Source: Streptomyces composti
Lineage (GTDB): Bacteria; Actinomycetota; Actinomycetes; Streptomycetales; Streptomycetaceae
Direction of reading: 5' to 3'
DNA: 64,000 bases
NCBI RefSeq assembly: GCF_012034205.1
Contig: NZ_JAATEM010000010.1
Location: 62,001-126,000, forward strand
Shown here: positions 50,663-60,017 of the stretch, one piece after another
How the letters are laid out: each line of letters starts with the position of its first letter
Position numbering within the stretch: the first letter of the stretch is position 1
The notes under the pieces: generated by a model
The model's database searches: none
What the model was told of the DNA's origin: nothing
Seen by the model: only the letters and a program-made list of their open reading frames with translations
Made by a program: the position numbers and the translations under genes

Positions 50663-53081
50663 GGAGGCGGACCGCGCCTCGTTTGTGCAGGGGATCGTTG
50701 CCGTTGCCGCACTTGGGGGACTGGATGCAGGAGGGGCAGCCGGCCTCGCAATCGCAGGAGGCGATGGCCTGGCGGGTGGCCGCAAGCCAGTCCCGGGCCG
50801 TGCGGAACGCGCGTTCCGCGAAGCCCGCGCCCCCGGGATGGCCGTCGTAGACGAAGACCGTGGGCAGCAGGGTGTCGGGGTGCAGCGGGACGGAGACGCC
50901 GCCGATGTCCCAGCGGTCGCAGGTCGCGAAGAGCGGCAGCATGCCGATCGAGGCGTGCTCGGCGGCGTGCAGGGCTCCGCCGAGGATCTCCGGGTTGATC
51001 CGGGCCCGGTCCAGCTGGTCCTCGGTGACCGTCCACCACACCGCGCGGGTGCGCAGCGTACGAGGAGGGAGGTCGAGTTTCGTCTCGCCCAGCACTTCAC
51101 CGGTCATGACCCGGCGGCGCAGGAAGGAGACCACCTGGTTGGTGACCTCGACGGAGCCGAAGCACAGGCGGCCCTCGCCCCAGGGGATCTCGGTGTCCGT
51201 CTCCAGGACGGAGACGGACGTGGTGTCGCGGGCGACCGTGGTGTACGGCGGGTCGGCCTGCTCGACGAGGGCGACGGAGTCCTCCAGGTCAAGGGAGCGC
51301 ACCAGGTAGGTGCGGCCCTGGTGCAGATGGACGGCGCCCTCGTGGACGGTGGTGTGCGCGGCGCCCGCGTCGACCGTGCCGAGCAGCCGCCCGGTGCCGG
51401 CCTCGACGACCTGGACGGGGCGCCCGCCCTCGCCGCGGATGCCGGTGAGGTCGGCGGCCCGCTCCCTGCGGGTCCAGTGCCAGGCCTTCGTCCGGCGGCG
51501 CAGCAGCTTCGCCGCCTCCAGCTGGGGCAGCAGCTCCGCGCTGGTGGGGCCGAAGAGTTCGAGGTCGTCGTCGGTCAGCGGCAGTTCCTCGGCCGCCGCG
51601 CACAGGTGCGGGGCGAGCACATAGGGGTTGTCGGGGTCGAGGACGGTGGACTCGACGGGCTGGTCGAACAGGGCCTCGGGGTGGTGCACCAGGAAGGTGT
51701 CCAGCGGGTCGTCGCGGGCGACCAGCACGGCCAGGGCGCCCTGCCCGGACCGTCCGGCACGCCCCGCCTGCTGCCACAGCGAGGCACGGGTGCCGGGGTA
51801 GCCGGCGATCACCACGGCGTCCAGGCCGGCGATGTCCATGCCGAGCTCCAGGGCGTTGGTGGCGGCGAGGCCGAGGAGCTCGCCCGAGTGCAGGGCGCGT
51901 TCCAGGGCGCGGCGCTCCTCGGGGAGGTAGCCGCCCCGGTAGGCGGCGACCCGTCCGGCCAGGGAGCGGTCCACCTCGGCCAGGCGCTCCTGGGCGATCA
52001 CCGAGATCAGTTCTGCGCCGCGCCGGGAGCGGACGAAGGTGACCGAGCGGACGCCCTGCACGGTGAGGTCGGTCAGCAGGTCGGCGGCCTCGGCGGTGGC
52101 GGTGCGGCGGACGGGGGCGCCCTTCTCGCCGTGCAGCTCGGTCAGCGGCGGCTCCCAGAGCGCGAACACCAGTTCACCGCGCGGTGAGGCGTCGTCGGAC
52201 ACCTCCACCACCGGCAGCCCGGTGAGCCGGCGGGCGGCCACCGCGGGCTCGGCGGCGGTCGCGGAGGCCAGCAGGAACACGGGAGAGGAGCCGTAGCGGG
52301 CACACAGGCGGCGCAGCCGGCGCAGCACCTGGGCGACGTGGGAGCCGAACACGCCCCGGTAGGTGTGGCACTCGTCGACGACGACGTACTTCAGGGCCTT
52401 GAGGAAGGAGGACCAGCGGGGGTGGGAGGGCAGCACGCCCCGGTGCAGCATGTCCGGGTTGGTCAGTACGTAGTTGGCGTACTGGCGGATCCACTCGCGT
52501 TCCTCGAACGGTGTGTCGCCGTCGTAGACCGCCGTGCGCACCGAATGGCCCAGCGGTTGTGAAAGTTCTTTCACCGATCTGCACTGGTCGGCCGCGAGGG
52601 CCTTGGTGGGGGCCAGATACAGGGCGGTGGCGCCCCGGCCGTTGGGTGCCTCGGCGCCGTCCAGGAGGGTGGACAGGACGGGCATCAGATAGGCCAGGGA
52701 CTTGCCGGAGGCGGTGCCGGTGGCGACCACCACCGACTGCCCGTCCAGGGCGTGCTCGGCGGCTTGTGCCTGGTGGGCCCAGGGATGGACGATGCCCGCC
52801 GCCTGCACGGCGGCGATCGCCTCGGATCGGATCCGGTCCGGCCAGACGGCATGGCGGCCCTCGCGCGGGGGCAAGTGCTCCGTATGAGTGATGCGCGAAG
52901 CCCGGCTCGGTCCGGACGCAAGCCGGTCGAGCACCGCACCCGGCTCGGGCCGGGGTGTGGTGCCGGCAGGGGGTCGATCGGATCGGTGATTCTTGGCCAT
53001 CGGCACCGAGTGTGTCACCGGCGTGACGGACAATGGAGCCAAGGCGTCGTGTACGCCTGCCGTTAAGTGATTGAATGCCAT
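50493..53081 (-). CDS. DEAD/DEAH-type helicase with DUF1998 zinc module, TTA codon near its start
   Basis: The 862-residue superfamily 2 helicase has Walker A 'VATGTASGKSLAYL', 'VVVDECHTYRGVFG' (a DECH box), 'LLASATAAEP' and 'QQAGRAGRSGQGALAV'. A C-terminal Cys cluster ('CDCEAGCPSCIQSPKCG') is typical of Rv3649/YprA-like helicases. If translation starts at ATG 53081, codon 6 is TTA (53066-53064), making expression bldA-dependent; ATG 53000 would avoid it. I recall the S. coelicolor orthologue SCO3550 being listed among TTA genes. It is divergent from bldG across 79 bp and ends inside the tail-to-tail overlap. Confidence 0.9.
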   Translation of the reverse strand: MAFNHLTAGVHDALAPLSVTPVTHSVPMAKNHRSDRPPAGTTPRPEPGAVLDRLASGPSRASRITHTEHLPPREGRHAVWPDRIRSEAIAAVQAAGIVHPWAHQAQAAEHALDGQSVVVATGTASGKSLAYLMPVLSTLLDGAEAPNGRGATALYLAPTKALAADQCRSVKELSQPLGHSVRTAVYDGDTPFEEREWIRQYANYVLTNPDMLHRGVLPSHPRWSSFLKALKYVVVDECHTYRGVFGSHVAQVLRRLRRLCARYGSSPVFLLASATAAEPAVAARRLTGLPVVEVSDDASPRGELVFALWEPPLTELHGEKGAPVRRTATAEAADLLTDLTVQGVRSVTFVRSRRGAELISVIAQERLAEVDRSLAGRVAAYRGGYLPEERRALERALHSGELLGLAATNALELGMDIAGLDAVVIAGYPGTRASLWQQAGRAGRSGQGALAVLVARDDPLDTFLVHHPEALFDQPVESTVLDPDNPYVLAPHLCAAAEELPLTDDDLELFGPTSAELLPQLEAAKLLRRRTKAWHWTRRERAADLTGIRGEGGRPVQVVEAGTGRLLGTVDAGAAHTTVHEGAVHLHQGRTYLVRSLDLEDSVALVEQADPPYTTVARDTTSVSVLETDTEIPWGEGRLCFGSVEVTNQVVSFLRRRVMTGEVLGETKLDLPPRTLRTRAVWWTVTEDQLDRARINPEILGGALHAAEHASIGMLPLFATCDRWDIGGVSVPLHPDTLLPTVFVYDGHPGGAGFAERAFRTARDWLAATRQAIASCDCEAGCPSCIQSPKCGNGNDPLHKRGAVRLLTVLLEGAPEEKRGGPDPEEGAQPAPGEAEAREGAESRDRRGPRDARASSRVPPSP

Positions 53082-53160
53082 CGCGGCTGGCGAACCGTCC
53101 CGGAGGGCGAGCCGAGATGCCCCGAGGGCGACCGCTCGATAGCAAGGTGCTGGAGGATCC

Positions 53161-53502
53161 GTGGACCTGTCCCTGTCGACCGAGACCATGGGCGATCGCA
53201 CGATCGTCAGGGTCGGTGGCGAAATCGACGTATATACCGCGCCCAAGCTGCGCGAGCAGCTGGTCGAGCTGGTGAACGACGGCAGTTTCCACCTTGTCGT
53301 CGACATGGAAGGCGTGGACTTCCTCGACTCCACCGGTCTCGGCGTGCTGGTCGGCGGCCTGAAGCGAGTGCGTGCCCACGAGGGCTCCCTGCGCCTGGTG
53401 TGCAACCAGGAGCGCATTCTCAAGATCTTCCGCATCACCGGCCTCACCAAGGTGTTCCCGATCCACACCTCGGTCGAGGAAGCGGTTGCGGCCACCGACT
53501 GA
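53161..53502 (+). CDS. bldG: Anti-sigma factor antagonist BldG
   Basis: The 113-residue STAS protein matches BldG throughout: '[20 protein letters not shown]' at the start and phosphorylatable Ser57 in '[14 protein letters not shown]'. BldG is required for aerial hyphae and antibiotics; unphosphorylated, it binds anti-sigma factors and frees stress and development sigma factors. GTG 53161 follows a weak G-rich ribosome site. The gene encoding its anti-sigma partner follows 110 bp downstream. Confidence 0.97.
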   Translation: MDLSLSTETMGDRTIVRVGGEIDVYTAPKLREQLVELVNDGSFHLVVDMEGVDFLDSTGLGVLVGGLKRVRAHEGSLRLVCNQERILKIFRITGLTKVFPIHTSVEEAVAATD

Positions 53503-53612
53503 CCATCCCGCCCGGGCCGGTGCGCCCGGGCGGGAGAAGCCAAGCAGGCGGGGACCGGGCGTGCAGGCGGCCCGGTCTCCCCGCAGCACGCCCGAAGTTG
53601 CGAGGGGGATGC

Positions 53613-54050
53613 ATGGCCACCGTTGAACTCCGCTTCAGCGCGCTGCCCGAGCATGTCAGGACCGCCCGTCTGGTGGCGGCGGCAGTGGCGCGCAGGGCCG
53701 GAGTGGACGAGGCCGTCCTCGACGAGGTCAGGCTCGCCGTCGGAGAGGCGTGCTCACGGGCCGTCGGACTGCACCAGGCCGGCGGGATCTCGGCACCCGT
53801 GAAGGTGCTGCTGATCGAGGAGGAGAAACAGTTCTCCATCGAGGTCGGCGACGAGGCGCCCCACGCGGTCCCCGGAAACGCGGACTCCGCGGGCGGCTCC
53901 GGCGGCGGTGACGCGGAGATCGAGGAGGACCAGATGGGCCTCGCGGTCATCAGCGGCCTCGTCGACGACGTGGAGGTGAGCGCCGGGAAGCACGGCGGTT
54001 CGATCCGCATGCGGTGGCCCACCACGCCGCCGCCCGCGGTGATCGACTGA
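53613..54050 (+). CDS. Anti-sigma factor, GHKL ATPase type
   Basis: The 145-residue protein has an HATPase-like fold with the N-box 'LDEVRLAVGEACSRAV' near residues 37-52 and 'MGLAVISGLVDDVEV' near 110, as in RsbW/SpoIIAB-type kinases that phosphorylate STAS antagonists. A Gly/Ser/Asp-rich loop (about 85-105) replaces the usual ATP-lid region, so kinase activity is not certain. ATG 53613 has GAGGGGG upstream. It is co-directional with bldG and is the classical partner gene (S. coelicolor SCO3548, from memory). Confidence 0.9.
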   Translation: MATVELRFSALPEHVRTARLVAAAVARRAGVDEAVLDEVRLAVGEACSRAVGLHQAGGISAPVKVLLIEEEKQFSIEVGDEAPHAVPGNADSAGGSGGGDAEIEEDQMGLAVISGLVDDVEVSAGKHGGSIRMRWPTTPPPAVID

Positions 54051-54106
54051 CCGGCGTTCTCCGGCCGGGCGTCACGCCGCGCGTTCACCCGAACAGCCAA
54101 CTCTTT

Positions 54107-54136
54107 CCGAAGGGCCCCACTCGTGGGGCCCTTCGG
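54107..54136 (+). terminator. Terminator of the bldG operon
   Basis: CCGAAGGGCCCCAC pairs perfectly with GTGGGGCCCTTCGG over the 2-nt loop TC, 57 nt after the stop. Confidence 0.9.
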
Positions 54137-54179
54137 CATGTGCGGGTGTCATCTCCCGCGCTTACAGTGGTCCCTGTGC

Positions 54180-54211
54180 GATTGATCGCGTGAATTGATT
54201 CACGATCAATC
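54180..54211. promoter_or_regulatory. Long imperfect palindrome upstream of hppA
   Basis: GATTGATCG(C)GTGAA and its complement form a 32-bp inverted repeat with a single extra base, in an AT-rich island about 150 nt before the hppA start. It could be an operator or a leader hairpin. Confidence 0.6.
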
Positions 54212-54235
54212 CATCGATAGTGATGCGATCAAGTA

Positions 54236-54252
54236 AATGCCTTCGGGGCATT
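54236..54252 (+). promoter_or_regulatory. Small hairpin in the hppA upstream region
   Basis: AATGCC and GGCATT pair over a UUCGG loop, giving a stable hairpin 24 nt after the large palindrome. With it, this forms a structured control region. Confidence 0.5.
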
Positions 54253-54355
54253 ACCAGGCGGGCCATTTACATTTCCTGCGCTCTGTTTTGATCAGGTTCC
54301 GGTACCTACAATCCCGTCCACATCTTGAGCTCAGCCCAAGCGTCAAGGAGGACGA

Positions 54356-56761
54356 ATGGCGGGGCTTTCCATCTCACCTCAGTCGGGCCACACCACCTCC
54401 CTCGCAGCCGCCGTGCTGACCGACGACAACCGCGTTCTCGTGGTGGTCATCGGCGTCGTGGCACTGGCGGCACTGGTGGTCGCGGGCGTCCTGGTGCGCC
54501 AGGTACTCGCGGCCGGCGAGGGCACCGACAGCATGAAGAAGATCGCCGCCGCGGTCCAGGAGGGCGCGAACGCCTATCTGGCCCGCCAGCTGCGGACGCT
54601 CGGCGTATTCGCCGTGATCGTCTTCTTCCTGCTCATGCTGCTGCCCGCGGACGACTGGAATCAGCGTGCCGGGCGGTCGGTGTTCTTCTTGATCGGAGCG
54701 GCGTTCTCGGCGGCCACCGGCTATATCGGCATGTGGCTCGCCGTGCGGAGCAATGTGCGTGTCGCCGCGGCGGCTCGTGAGGCGACCCCGGCACCGGGCG
54801 AGCCGGAAAAGGATCTCACCGACGTGTCCCACAGAGCGATGAAAATCGCTTTCCGCACCGGCGGTGTGGTCGGCATGTTCACCGTCGGGCTCGGCCTGCT
54901 GGGCGCCGCCTGCGTGGTGCTGGTGTACGCGGCGGACGCGCCGAAGGTGCTGGAGGGATTCGGTCTCGGGGCCGCGCTGATCGCGATGTTCATGCGGGTC
55001 GGCGGCGGCATCTTCACCAAGGCCGCCGACGTCGGCGCCGACCTGGTCGGCAAGGTCGAGCAGGGCATTCCGGAGGACGACCCGCGCAATGCCGCGACCA
55101 TCGCCGACAACGTGGGCGACAACGTCGGCGACTGCGCGGGCATGGCGGCCGACCTGTTCGAGTCGTACGCCGTGACGCTGGTGGCCGCGCTGATCCTCGG
55201 CTCGGCGGCGTTCGGCGACGCCGGACTGGCCTTCCCGCTGCTCGTCCCGGCGATCGGCGTGCTCACCGCGATGATCGGCATCTTCGCGGTGGCCCCGCGG
55301 CGCGCCGACCGCAGCGGCATGACGGCGATCAACCGCGGCTTCTTCATCTCCGCGGTGATCTCCCTGGTCCTGGTCGCCGTCGCGGTGTTCAGCTATCTGC
55401 CGTCCTCGTACGCCGACCTGGACGGCGTCACCGACACGGCGATCCAGGCCAAGGACGGCGATCCGCGGATCCTCGCGCTGGTCGCGGTGGCCATCGGCAT
55501 CGTGCTCGCCGCGCTGATCCAGCAGCTCACCGGCTACTTCACCGAGACCAGCCGGCGCCCGGTCAGGGACATCGGCAAGACCTCGCTCACCGGACCCGCC
55601 ACCGTCGTCCTCGGCGGCATCTCCGTCGGTCTGGAATCGGCCGTCTACACCGCCCTGCTGATCGGCCTCGGCGTGTACGGGGCGTTCCTGCTCGGCGGTA
55701 CCTCGATCATGCTGGCGCTGTTCGCGGTGGCGCTGGCCGGCACCGGCCTGCTCACCACGGTCGGTGTGATCGTCGCGATGGACACCTTCGGGCCGGTCTC
55801 CGACAACGCGCAGGGCATCGCCGAGATGTCCGGCGACGTCGAGGGCGCGGGCGCCCAGGTGCTCACCAACCTGGACGCGGTCGGCAACACCACCAAGGCC
55901 ATCACCAAGGGCATCGCCATCGCCACCGCCGTCCTCGCGGCGTCGGCGCTCTTCGGCTCGTACCGGGACGCCATCACCACCGGCGCGCGGGACGTGGGGG
56001 AGAAGCTGAGCGGTGAGGGCGCGCCCATGACCCTGATGATGGACATCTCGCAGCCCAACAACCTCGTCGGGCTCATCGCGGGCGCCGCGGTCGTCTTCCT
56101 CTTCTCGGGGCTGGCGATCAACGCGGTCTCGCGGTCGGCCGGTTCGGTGGTCTTCGAGGTGCGGCGGCAGTTCCGCGAGAAGCCGGGGATCATGGACTAC
56201 AGCGAGAAGCCGGAGTACGGCAAGGTCGTCGACATCTGCACCAAGGACGCCCTGCGGGAGCTCGCCACGCCCGGTCTGCTCGCCGTGATGGCGCCCATCT
56301 TCATCGGGTTCACCCTCGGCGTCGGCGCGCTCGGCGCGTTCCTCGCGGGCGCGATCGGCGCGGGCACGCTGATGGCGGTCTTCCTCGCCAACTCCGGTGG
56401 CGCCTGGGACAACGCCAAGAAGCTCGTCGAGGACGGGCATCACGGCGGCAAGGGCAGCGAGGCCCATGCGGCGACCGTCATCGGCGACACCGTCGGCGAC
56501 CCCTTCAAGGACACCGCCGGCCCGGCGATCAACCCCCTGCTGAAGGTGATGAACCTGGTGGCGCTGCTCATCGCGCCGGCGGTCATCAACTTCTCCTACG
56601 GCGACGACAAGAGCGTCGGCATGCGGGTGCTGATCGCGGTCATCGCGGCCCTGGTGATCATCGGCGCGGTCTACATGTCCAAGCGGCGCGGGATCGCCGT
56701 GGGTGACGAAGGCAACTCCGAGACGGATCCCAAGTCGGCCGATCCCGCGGTGGTTTCGTAG
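54356..56761 (+). CDS. hppA: Membrane-bound proton-pumping pyrophosphatase
   Basis: The 801-residue protein has about 16 transmembrane helices and the pyrophosphate-site motifs '[10 protein letters not shown]', '[21 protein letters not shown]', '[17 protein letters not shown]' and '[13 protein letters not shown]'. '[10 protein letters not shown]' (Lys after GNTT) marks the K+-independent H+-pumping class; the K+-dependent class has Ala there. It converts pyrophosphate energy to a proton gradient. ATG 54356 follows AAGGAGG. It lies alone after the bldG operon terminator, with its own structured upstream region. Confidence 0.97.
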   Translation: MAGLSISPQSGHTTSLAAAVLTDDNRVLVVVIGVVALAALVVAGVLVRQVLAAGEGTDSMKKIAAAVQEGANAYLARQLRTLGVFAVIVFFLLMLLPADDWNQRAGRSVFFLIGAAFSAATGYIGMWLAVRSNVRVAAAAREATPAPGEPEKDLTDVSHRAMKIAFRTGGVVGMFTVGLGLLGAACVVLVYAADAPKVLEGFGLGAALIAMFMRVGGGIFTKAADVGADLVGKVEQGIPEDDPRNAATIADNVGDNVGDCAGMAADLFESYAVTLVAALILGSAAFGDAGLAFPLLVPAIGVLTAMIGIFAVAPRRADRSGMTAINRGFFISAVISLVLVAVAVFSYLPSSYADLDGVTDTAIQAKDGDPRILALVAVAIGIVLAALIQQLTGYFTETSRRPVRDIGKTSLTGPATVVLGGISVGLESAVYTALLIGLGVYGAFLLGGTSIMLALFAVALAGTGLLTTVGVIVAMDTFGPVSDNAQGIAEMSGDVEGAGAQVLTNLDAVGNTTKAITKGIAIATAVLAASALFGSYRDAITTGARDVGEKLSGEGAPMTLMMDISQPNNLVGLIAGAAVVFLFSGLAINAVSRSAGSVVFEVRRQFREKPGIMDYSEKPEYGKVVDICTKDALRELATPGLLAVMAPIFIGFTLGVGALGAFLAGAIGAGTLMAVFLANSGGAWDNAKKLVEDGHHGGKGSEAHAATVIGDTVGDPFKDTAGPAINPLLKVMNLVALLIAPAVINFSYGDDKSVGMRVLIAVIAALVIIGAVYMSKRRGIAVGDEGNSETDPKSADPAVVS

Positions 56762-56812
56762 CAGACTGCCGGGAATCGCGGCGAGAGGAGCCCCAGCCGC
56801 AGCTCAAGGTGC

Positions 56813-56846
56813 GGGCGGGCGGCGCGTGTTGACGCGTCGCCCGCCC
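56813..56846 (+). terminator. Terminator of hppA
   Basis: GGGCGGGCGGCGCGT pairs with ACGCGTCGCCCGCCC (14 of 15) over the loop GTTG. Confidence 0.85.
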
Positions 56847-56993
56847 GTGCTGTGCGCGGAGCGCCGTCGCCGTGAGCCTTCTCTCGCTTGGTGCAAATGG
56901 TTATAAACGTGTCTTAAGGGATGCTTGACCGGTAGGTGTCGCCCATGTGGCGTGTATGTTCCGGGGCCGAGAGCCATGGAAGGGACCAAACCG

Positions 56994-57566
56994 GTGAACA
57001 AGAAGCTCGCGGCCGCACTGTCCGGCGGTGCGGTACTGGTACTGGCGCTGACGGGATGCGGCGGCGACGACTCCAACGAGGAGCTGGACGCCTGGGCCAA
57101 GCAGGTCTGTGACGCGGTGCAGCCGCAGGCGAAGAAGATCGAGTCCGCCAACGCCGCCATCCAGAAGGAGACCTCGGACAACAGCACGCCGGAGGACGTC
57201 CAGAAGACCGACTCCAAGGCCTTCAAGGACATGTCCGACGCGTACAAGGCGATCGGCGCCGCCGTGGAGAAGGCCGGGCCGCCGAACGTCGACGACGGCG
57301 AGAAGAAGCAGCGGAACGCGGTCAAGGAACTCAACAGCATCTCCGCCGCCTACGCCTCCCTGCGCAAGCAGGTCGACGGCCTGGACACCGACGACCAGGC
57401 GAAGTTCGCCGACGGTCTGAAGGACATCGCCACCGAGCTGGACAAGCTCAGCAAGAGCGGCAACGACGCCCTGCGGAACCTGGAGGAGGGCGAGGTCGGC
57501 GAGGCGATGTCCCGTCAGCCCAGCTGCCAGGCGGCGACCGCCTCGGCGGGCACCTCGGGCGACTGA
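56994..57566 (+). CDS. Small helical lipoprotein
   Basis: The 190-residue protein starts at GTG 56994 (AAGGGA upstream) and has a lipoprotein signal with lipobox 'LALTGC' (Cys22) followed by 'GGDDSNEE'. The mature part is almost wholly helical with Lys, Asp and Ala repeats ('KQVCDAVQPQAKK', 'LKDIATELDKLSK') and a Cys pair (residues 40 and about 179). It looks like a membrane-surface-anchored coiled-coil protein. No function can be assigned. The stretch before it (56870-56960) is AT-rich and probably holds its promoter. Confidence 0.88.
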   Translation: MNKKLAAALSGGAVLVLALTGCGGDDSNEELDAWAKQVCDAVQPQAKKIESANAAIQKETSDNSTPEDVQKTDSKAFKDMSDAYKAIGAAVEKAGPPNVDDGEKKQRNAVKELNSISAAYASLRKQVDGLDTDDQAKFADGLKDIATELDKLSKSGNDALRNLEEGEVGEAMSRQPSCQAATASAGTSGD

Positions 57567-57749
57567 CGAGCGGGCGGACGGCGAAGGAACAACTGCGGGC
57601 CGACCGAGGGACGACGGCCCCGCGTCGTCCGGGTGACGGTGCGGGGCATTCCGTGCGCGCACGGGATGCGCAGGCGCACGCCCTGCGCGGGGAGGTCCGG
57701 GCGCACTCCGTGCGCGGGACGGTGGGGCGCGGGCGCCGGTGCGGGCGGC

Positions 57750-57755
57750 CACAAT
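57750..57755 (+). promoter_or_regulatory. -10 box, leaderless methyltransferase gene
   Basis: CACAAT ends seven nt before GTG 57763. An overlapping ATG (57754) inside the box is a less likely start. Confidence 0.4.
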
Positions 57756-57762
57756 GGGGTGC

Positions 57763-59283
57763 GTGAGTGAAGCCGGTCTGCCGCCCCTGCCCTCGTCCGA
57801 TCGACCCGACGTCGCCGCGCGGCTGAGAGAGGCGCTGCTCGCTGCCTCCTTCACCGCCGACGGACTGCTCGACCTGCTCGGCGCCCCCGCCTACGCGGCG
57901 CTGGCCCGCAGCGAGACCGTCCCGGCGCTGCGCGCCACCCGCGGGGACACCCCGCTGGAGGCGCTGGTCCGGCTCTTCCTGCTGCAGCAGCCCGTACCGC
58001 TGAGCCGCCTGGAGGACGTGCTGCCGGTCGAACTCTGCCTGGAGAACGGCTGGCTGACCCGGGTCGCCGCGGACGAGCTCGCCGCCACCGTGGACGTACG
58101 GCCCTACGGCGGGCCGGACGGCGAGGACTGGTTCATCGTCTCCGACCTCGGCTGCGCGGTCGGCGGCGCCGGAGGGATCGGCAGCCGGGAGGAAGGGGTC
58201 GTGCTCGGCGTCGGCGGCGCGTCCACCACGCTGGCCGGCATCACGGTGCGCACCCCGGTCGCCTCCGCGCTCGACCTCGGCACCGGCTCCGGCATCCAGG
58301 CGCTGCACGCCGCCCGGCACGCCACGCGCGTGACCGCCACCGACGTCAATCCGCGGGCGCTGCACATCACCGCGCTCACCCTCGCCCTGTCCGGCGCCCC
58401 GGCGGCCGATCTGCGCGAGGGGTCGCTGTTCACGCCGCTGCGGCACGACGAGACCTTCGACCTGATCGTGTCCAACCCGCCCTTCGTGATCTCACCGGGC
58501 GCCCGCCTCACCTACCGGGACGGCGGGATGAGGGGGGACGACCTGTGCCGCACCCTCGTCGCGGAGGCGGGGGACCGTCTGAACGAGGGCGGCTTCGCCC
58601 AGTTCCTCGCCAACTGGGAGCACGTGGAGGGAGAGGACTGGCAGGACCGGCTCAGGTCCTGGGTGCCGCGCGGCTGCGACGCCTGGATCGTGCAGCGCGA
58701 GGAGCAGGACGTCACCCAGTACGCGGAGCTGTGGCTGCGGGACGCGGGCGACCACCGCGGGGACGTGGCCGAGTACCAGGCGCGGTACGACGCATGGCTG
58801 GACGAGTTCGAGGCGCGCAAGGTCAAGGCGGTCGGATTCGGCTGGATCACGCTGCGCAAGACCGGTTCCCCGGTGCCGTCGGTGACCGTCGAGGACTGGC
58901 CGCACCCCGTCGAGCAGCCGCTCGGCGAGACGATCCGCGCGCACTTCGAACGGCTCGACTATCTGCGCGCCCACGACGACGCGGCCCTGCTGGAGGCGAG
59001 CTTCCGGCTGGCCGACGAGGTGGTGCAGGAGCAGGTCGGGCTGCCGGGTGCCGAGGATCCGGAGCATGTCGTACTGCGCCAGAACCGCGGCATGCGCAGG
59101 GCCACCAGGGTCGACACGGTCGGCGCGGGCTTCGCGGGCGTGTGCGACGGCTCCATGAGCGCCGGCCGCATCCTGGACGCCATCGCCCAGCTCCTCGGCG
59201 AGGACCCGGTGGTCCTCCGCGACCGCACCCCCGCCCAGATCCGCCTCCTGATCGAACAGGGCTTCATCGAGCCGGTGGGCTGA
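57763..59283 (+). CDS. HemK/RlmG-like class I methyltransferase
   Basis: The 506-residue protein has an N-terminal helical domain (about 1-150), a Rossmann methyltransferase core with 'ALDLGTGSGIQALHA' near residue 170 and the amino-methylating signature NPPF at about 238, and a C-terminal domain (about 330-506) unusual in HemK. NPPF enzymes methylate Gln, Asn, adenine or guanine amino groups. The length and the C-terminal module suggest an RNA or protein substrate not yet assigned. GTG 57763 gives 'VSEAGLPPLPSSDRPD', a typical Streptomyces start. Confidence 0.9.
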   Translation: MSEAGLPPLPSSDRPDVAARLREALLAASFTADGLLDLLGAPAYAALARSETVPALRATRGDTPLEALVRLFLLQQPVPLSRLEDVLPVELCLENGWLTRVAADELAATVDVRPYGGPDGEDWFIVSDLGCAVGGAGGIGSREEGVVLGVGGASTTLAGITVRTPVASALDLGTGSGIQALHAARHATRVTATDVNPRALHITALTLALSGAPAADLREGSLFTPLRHDETFDLIVSNPPFVISPGARLTYRDGGMRGDDLCRTLVAEAGDRLNEGGFAQFLANWEHVEGEDWQDRLRSWVPRGCDAWIVQREEQDVTQYAELWLRDAGDHRGDVAEYQARYDAWLDEFEARKVKAVGFGWITLRKTGSPVPSVTVEDWPHPVEQPLGETIRAHFERLDYLRAHDDAALLEASFRLADEVVQEQVGLPGAEDPEHVVLRQNRGMRRATRVDTVGAGFAGVCDGSMSAGRILDAIAQLLGEDPVVLRDRTPAQIRLLIEQGFIEPVG

Positions 59284-59561
59284 CCCGGCGGCCCGGCGGG
59301 GAGCCCCGGACGACAGGCGTGCGGGGCGCCTGCCGCTCGGGGCTCTCCTCCGGTCGTTTCCGCGGCCGGAATGCGCCTCCGGCGAAAACTTTCGTGCCGT
59401 TCTCGATCTCGTGCCGGGCTTCCTTCGGGCCGGGCCGGTCGCCTGCTCCTCCGGATGTGGTCGCCGGGTGTTCACCCGGGATTCGGCCGGGGGTCGCCCG
59501 GGGGCGGCAGGGTGCGGGCGGTCGGGCACGGTCGGGCGTGGGAGGAGGGGATCGGACGGTC

Positions 59562-59759
59562 ATGGAGAGTGGGCCGGCGATCTTCGCGGGGACGGTGTTC
59601 TGCCTGTTCGGGGCGGGGCTGCTGGCGTGGACCGTGAGCCGTGCACGGCAGCGGCGTCCGGTCGCGCACGGTGTGAGTCCCGTCGCATCCGCCGCCTGCG
59701 CCGGCCTCGCCGCGGTGATCTCCCTGGCCCTCGGCGCGTGGTGTCTCGGCCGCCTGTGA
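59562..59759 (+). CDS. Small two-helix membrane protein
   Basis: The 65-residue protein 'MESGPAIFAGTVFCLFGAG...' has two hydrophobic segments (about 5-24 and 41-60) with a basic loop 'SRARQRRPVAHG' between. GGAGGAGGGG lies about 11 nt before ATG 59562. No family is recognised. Codon composition supports it better than the overlapping frames. Confidence 0.6.
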   Translation: MESGPAIFAGTVFCLFGAGLLAWTVSRARQRRPVAHGVSPVASAACAGLAAVISLALGAWCLGRL

Positions 59760-60017
59760 GCGGCCCCGCGAGGGGCGGAGGACCGGCGTTGCGGCCGGTA
59801 ACCGAAATGTCGCGCTCCGCGTTCCGGGGCGTAGGCTCCGGACACTCCGGGCGGCAGGAACGGCGGTAGTCGGGTTACCGTTCGAGTGGCCGTTGCGGAC
59901 TTTTCCCGTTTGACACGGGGGCGGGATGTACCGTCACACTCCGCAGCGTCACCATGTCCAGGCCCCGGGAGGACCCCCTGGGGAGGCCTCAGCGTCGATC
60001 CGGAGAGAAGAGCGAAG

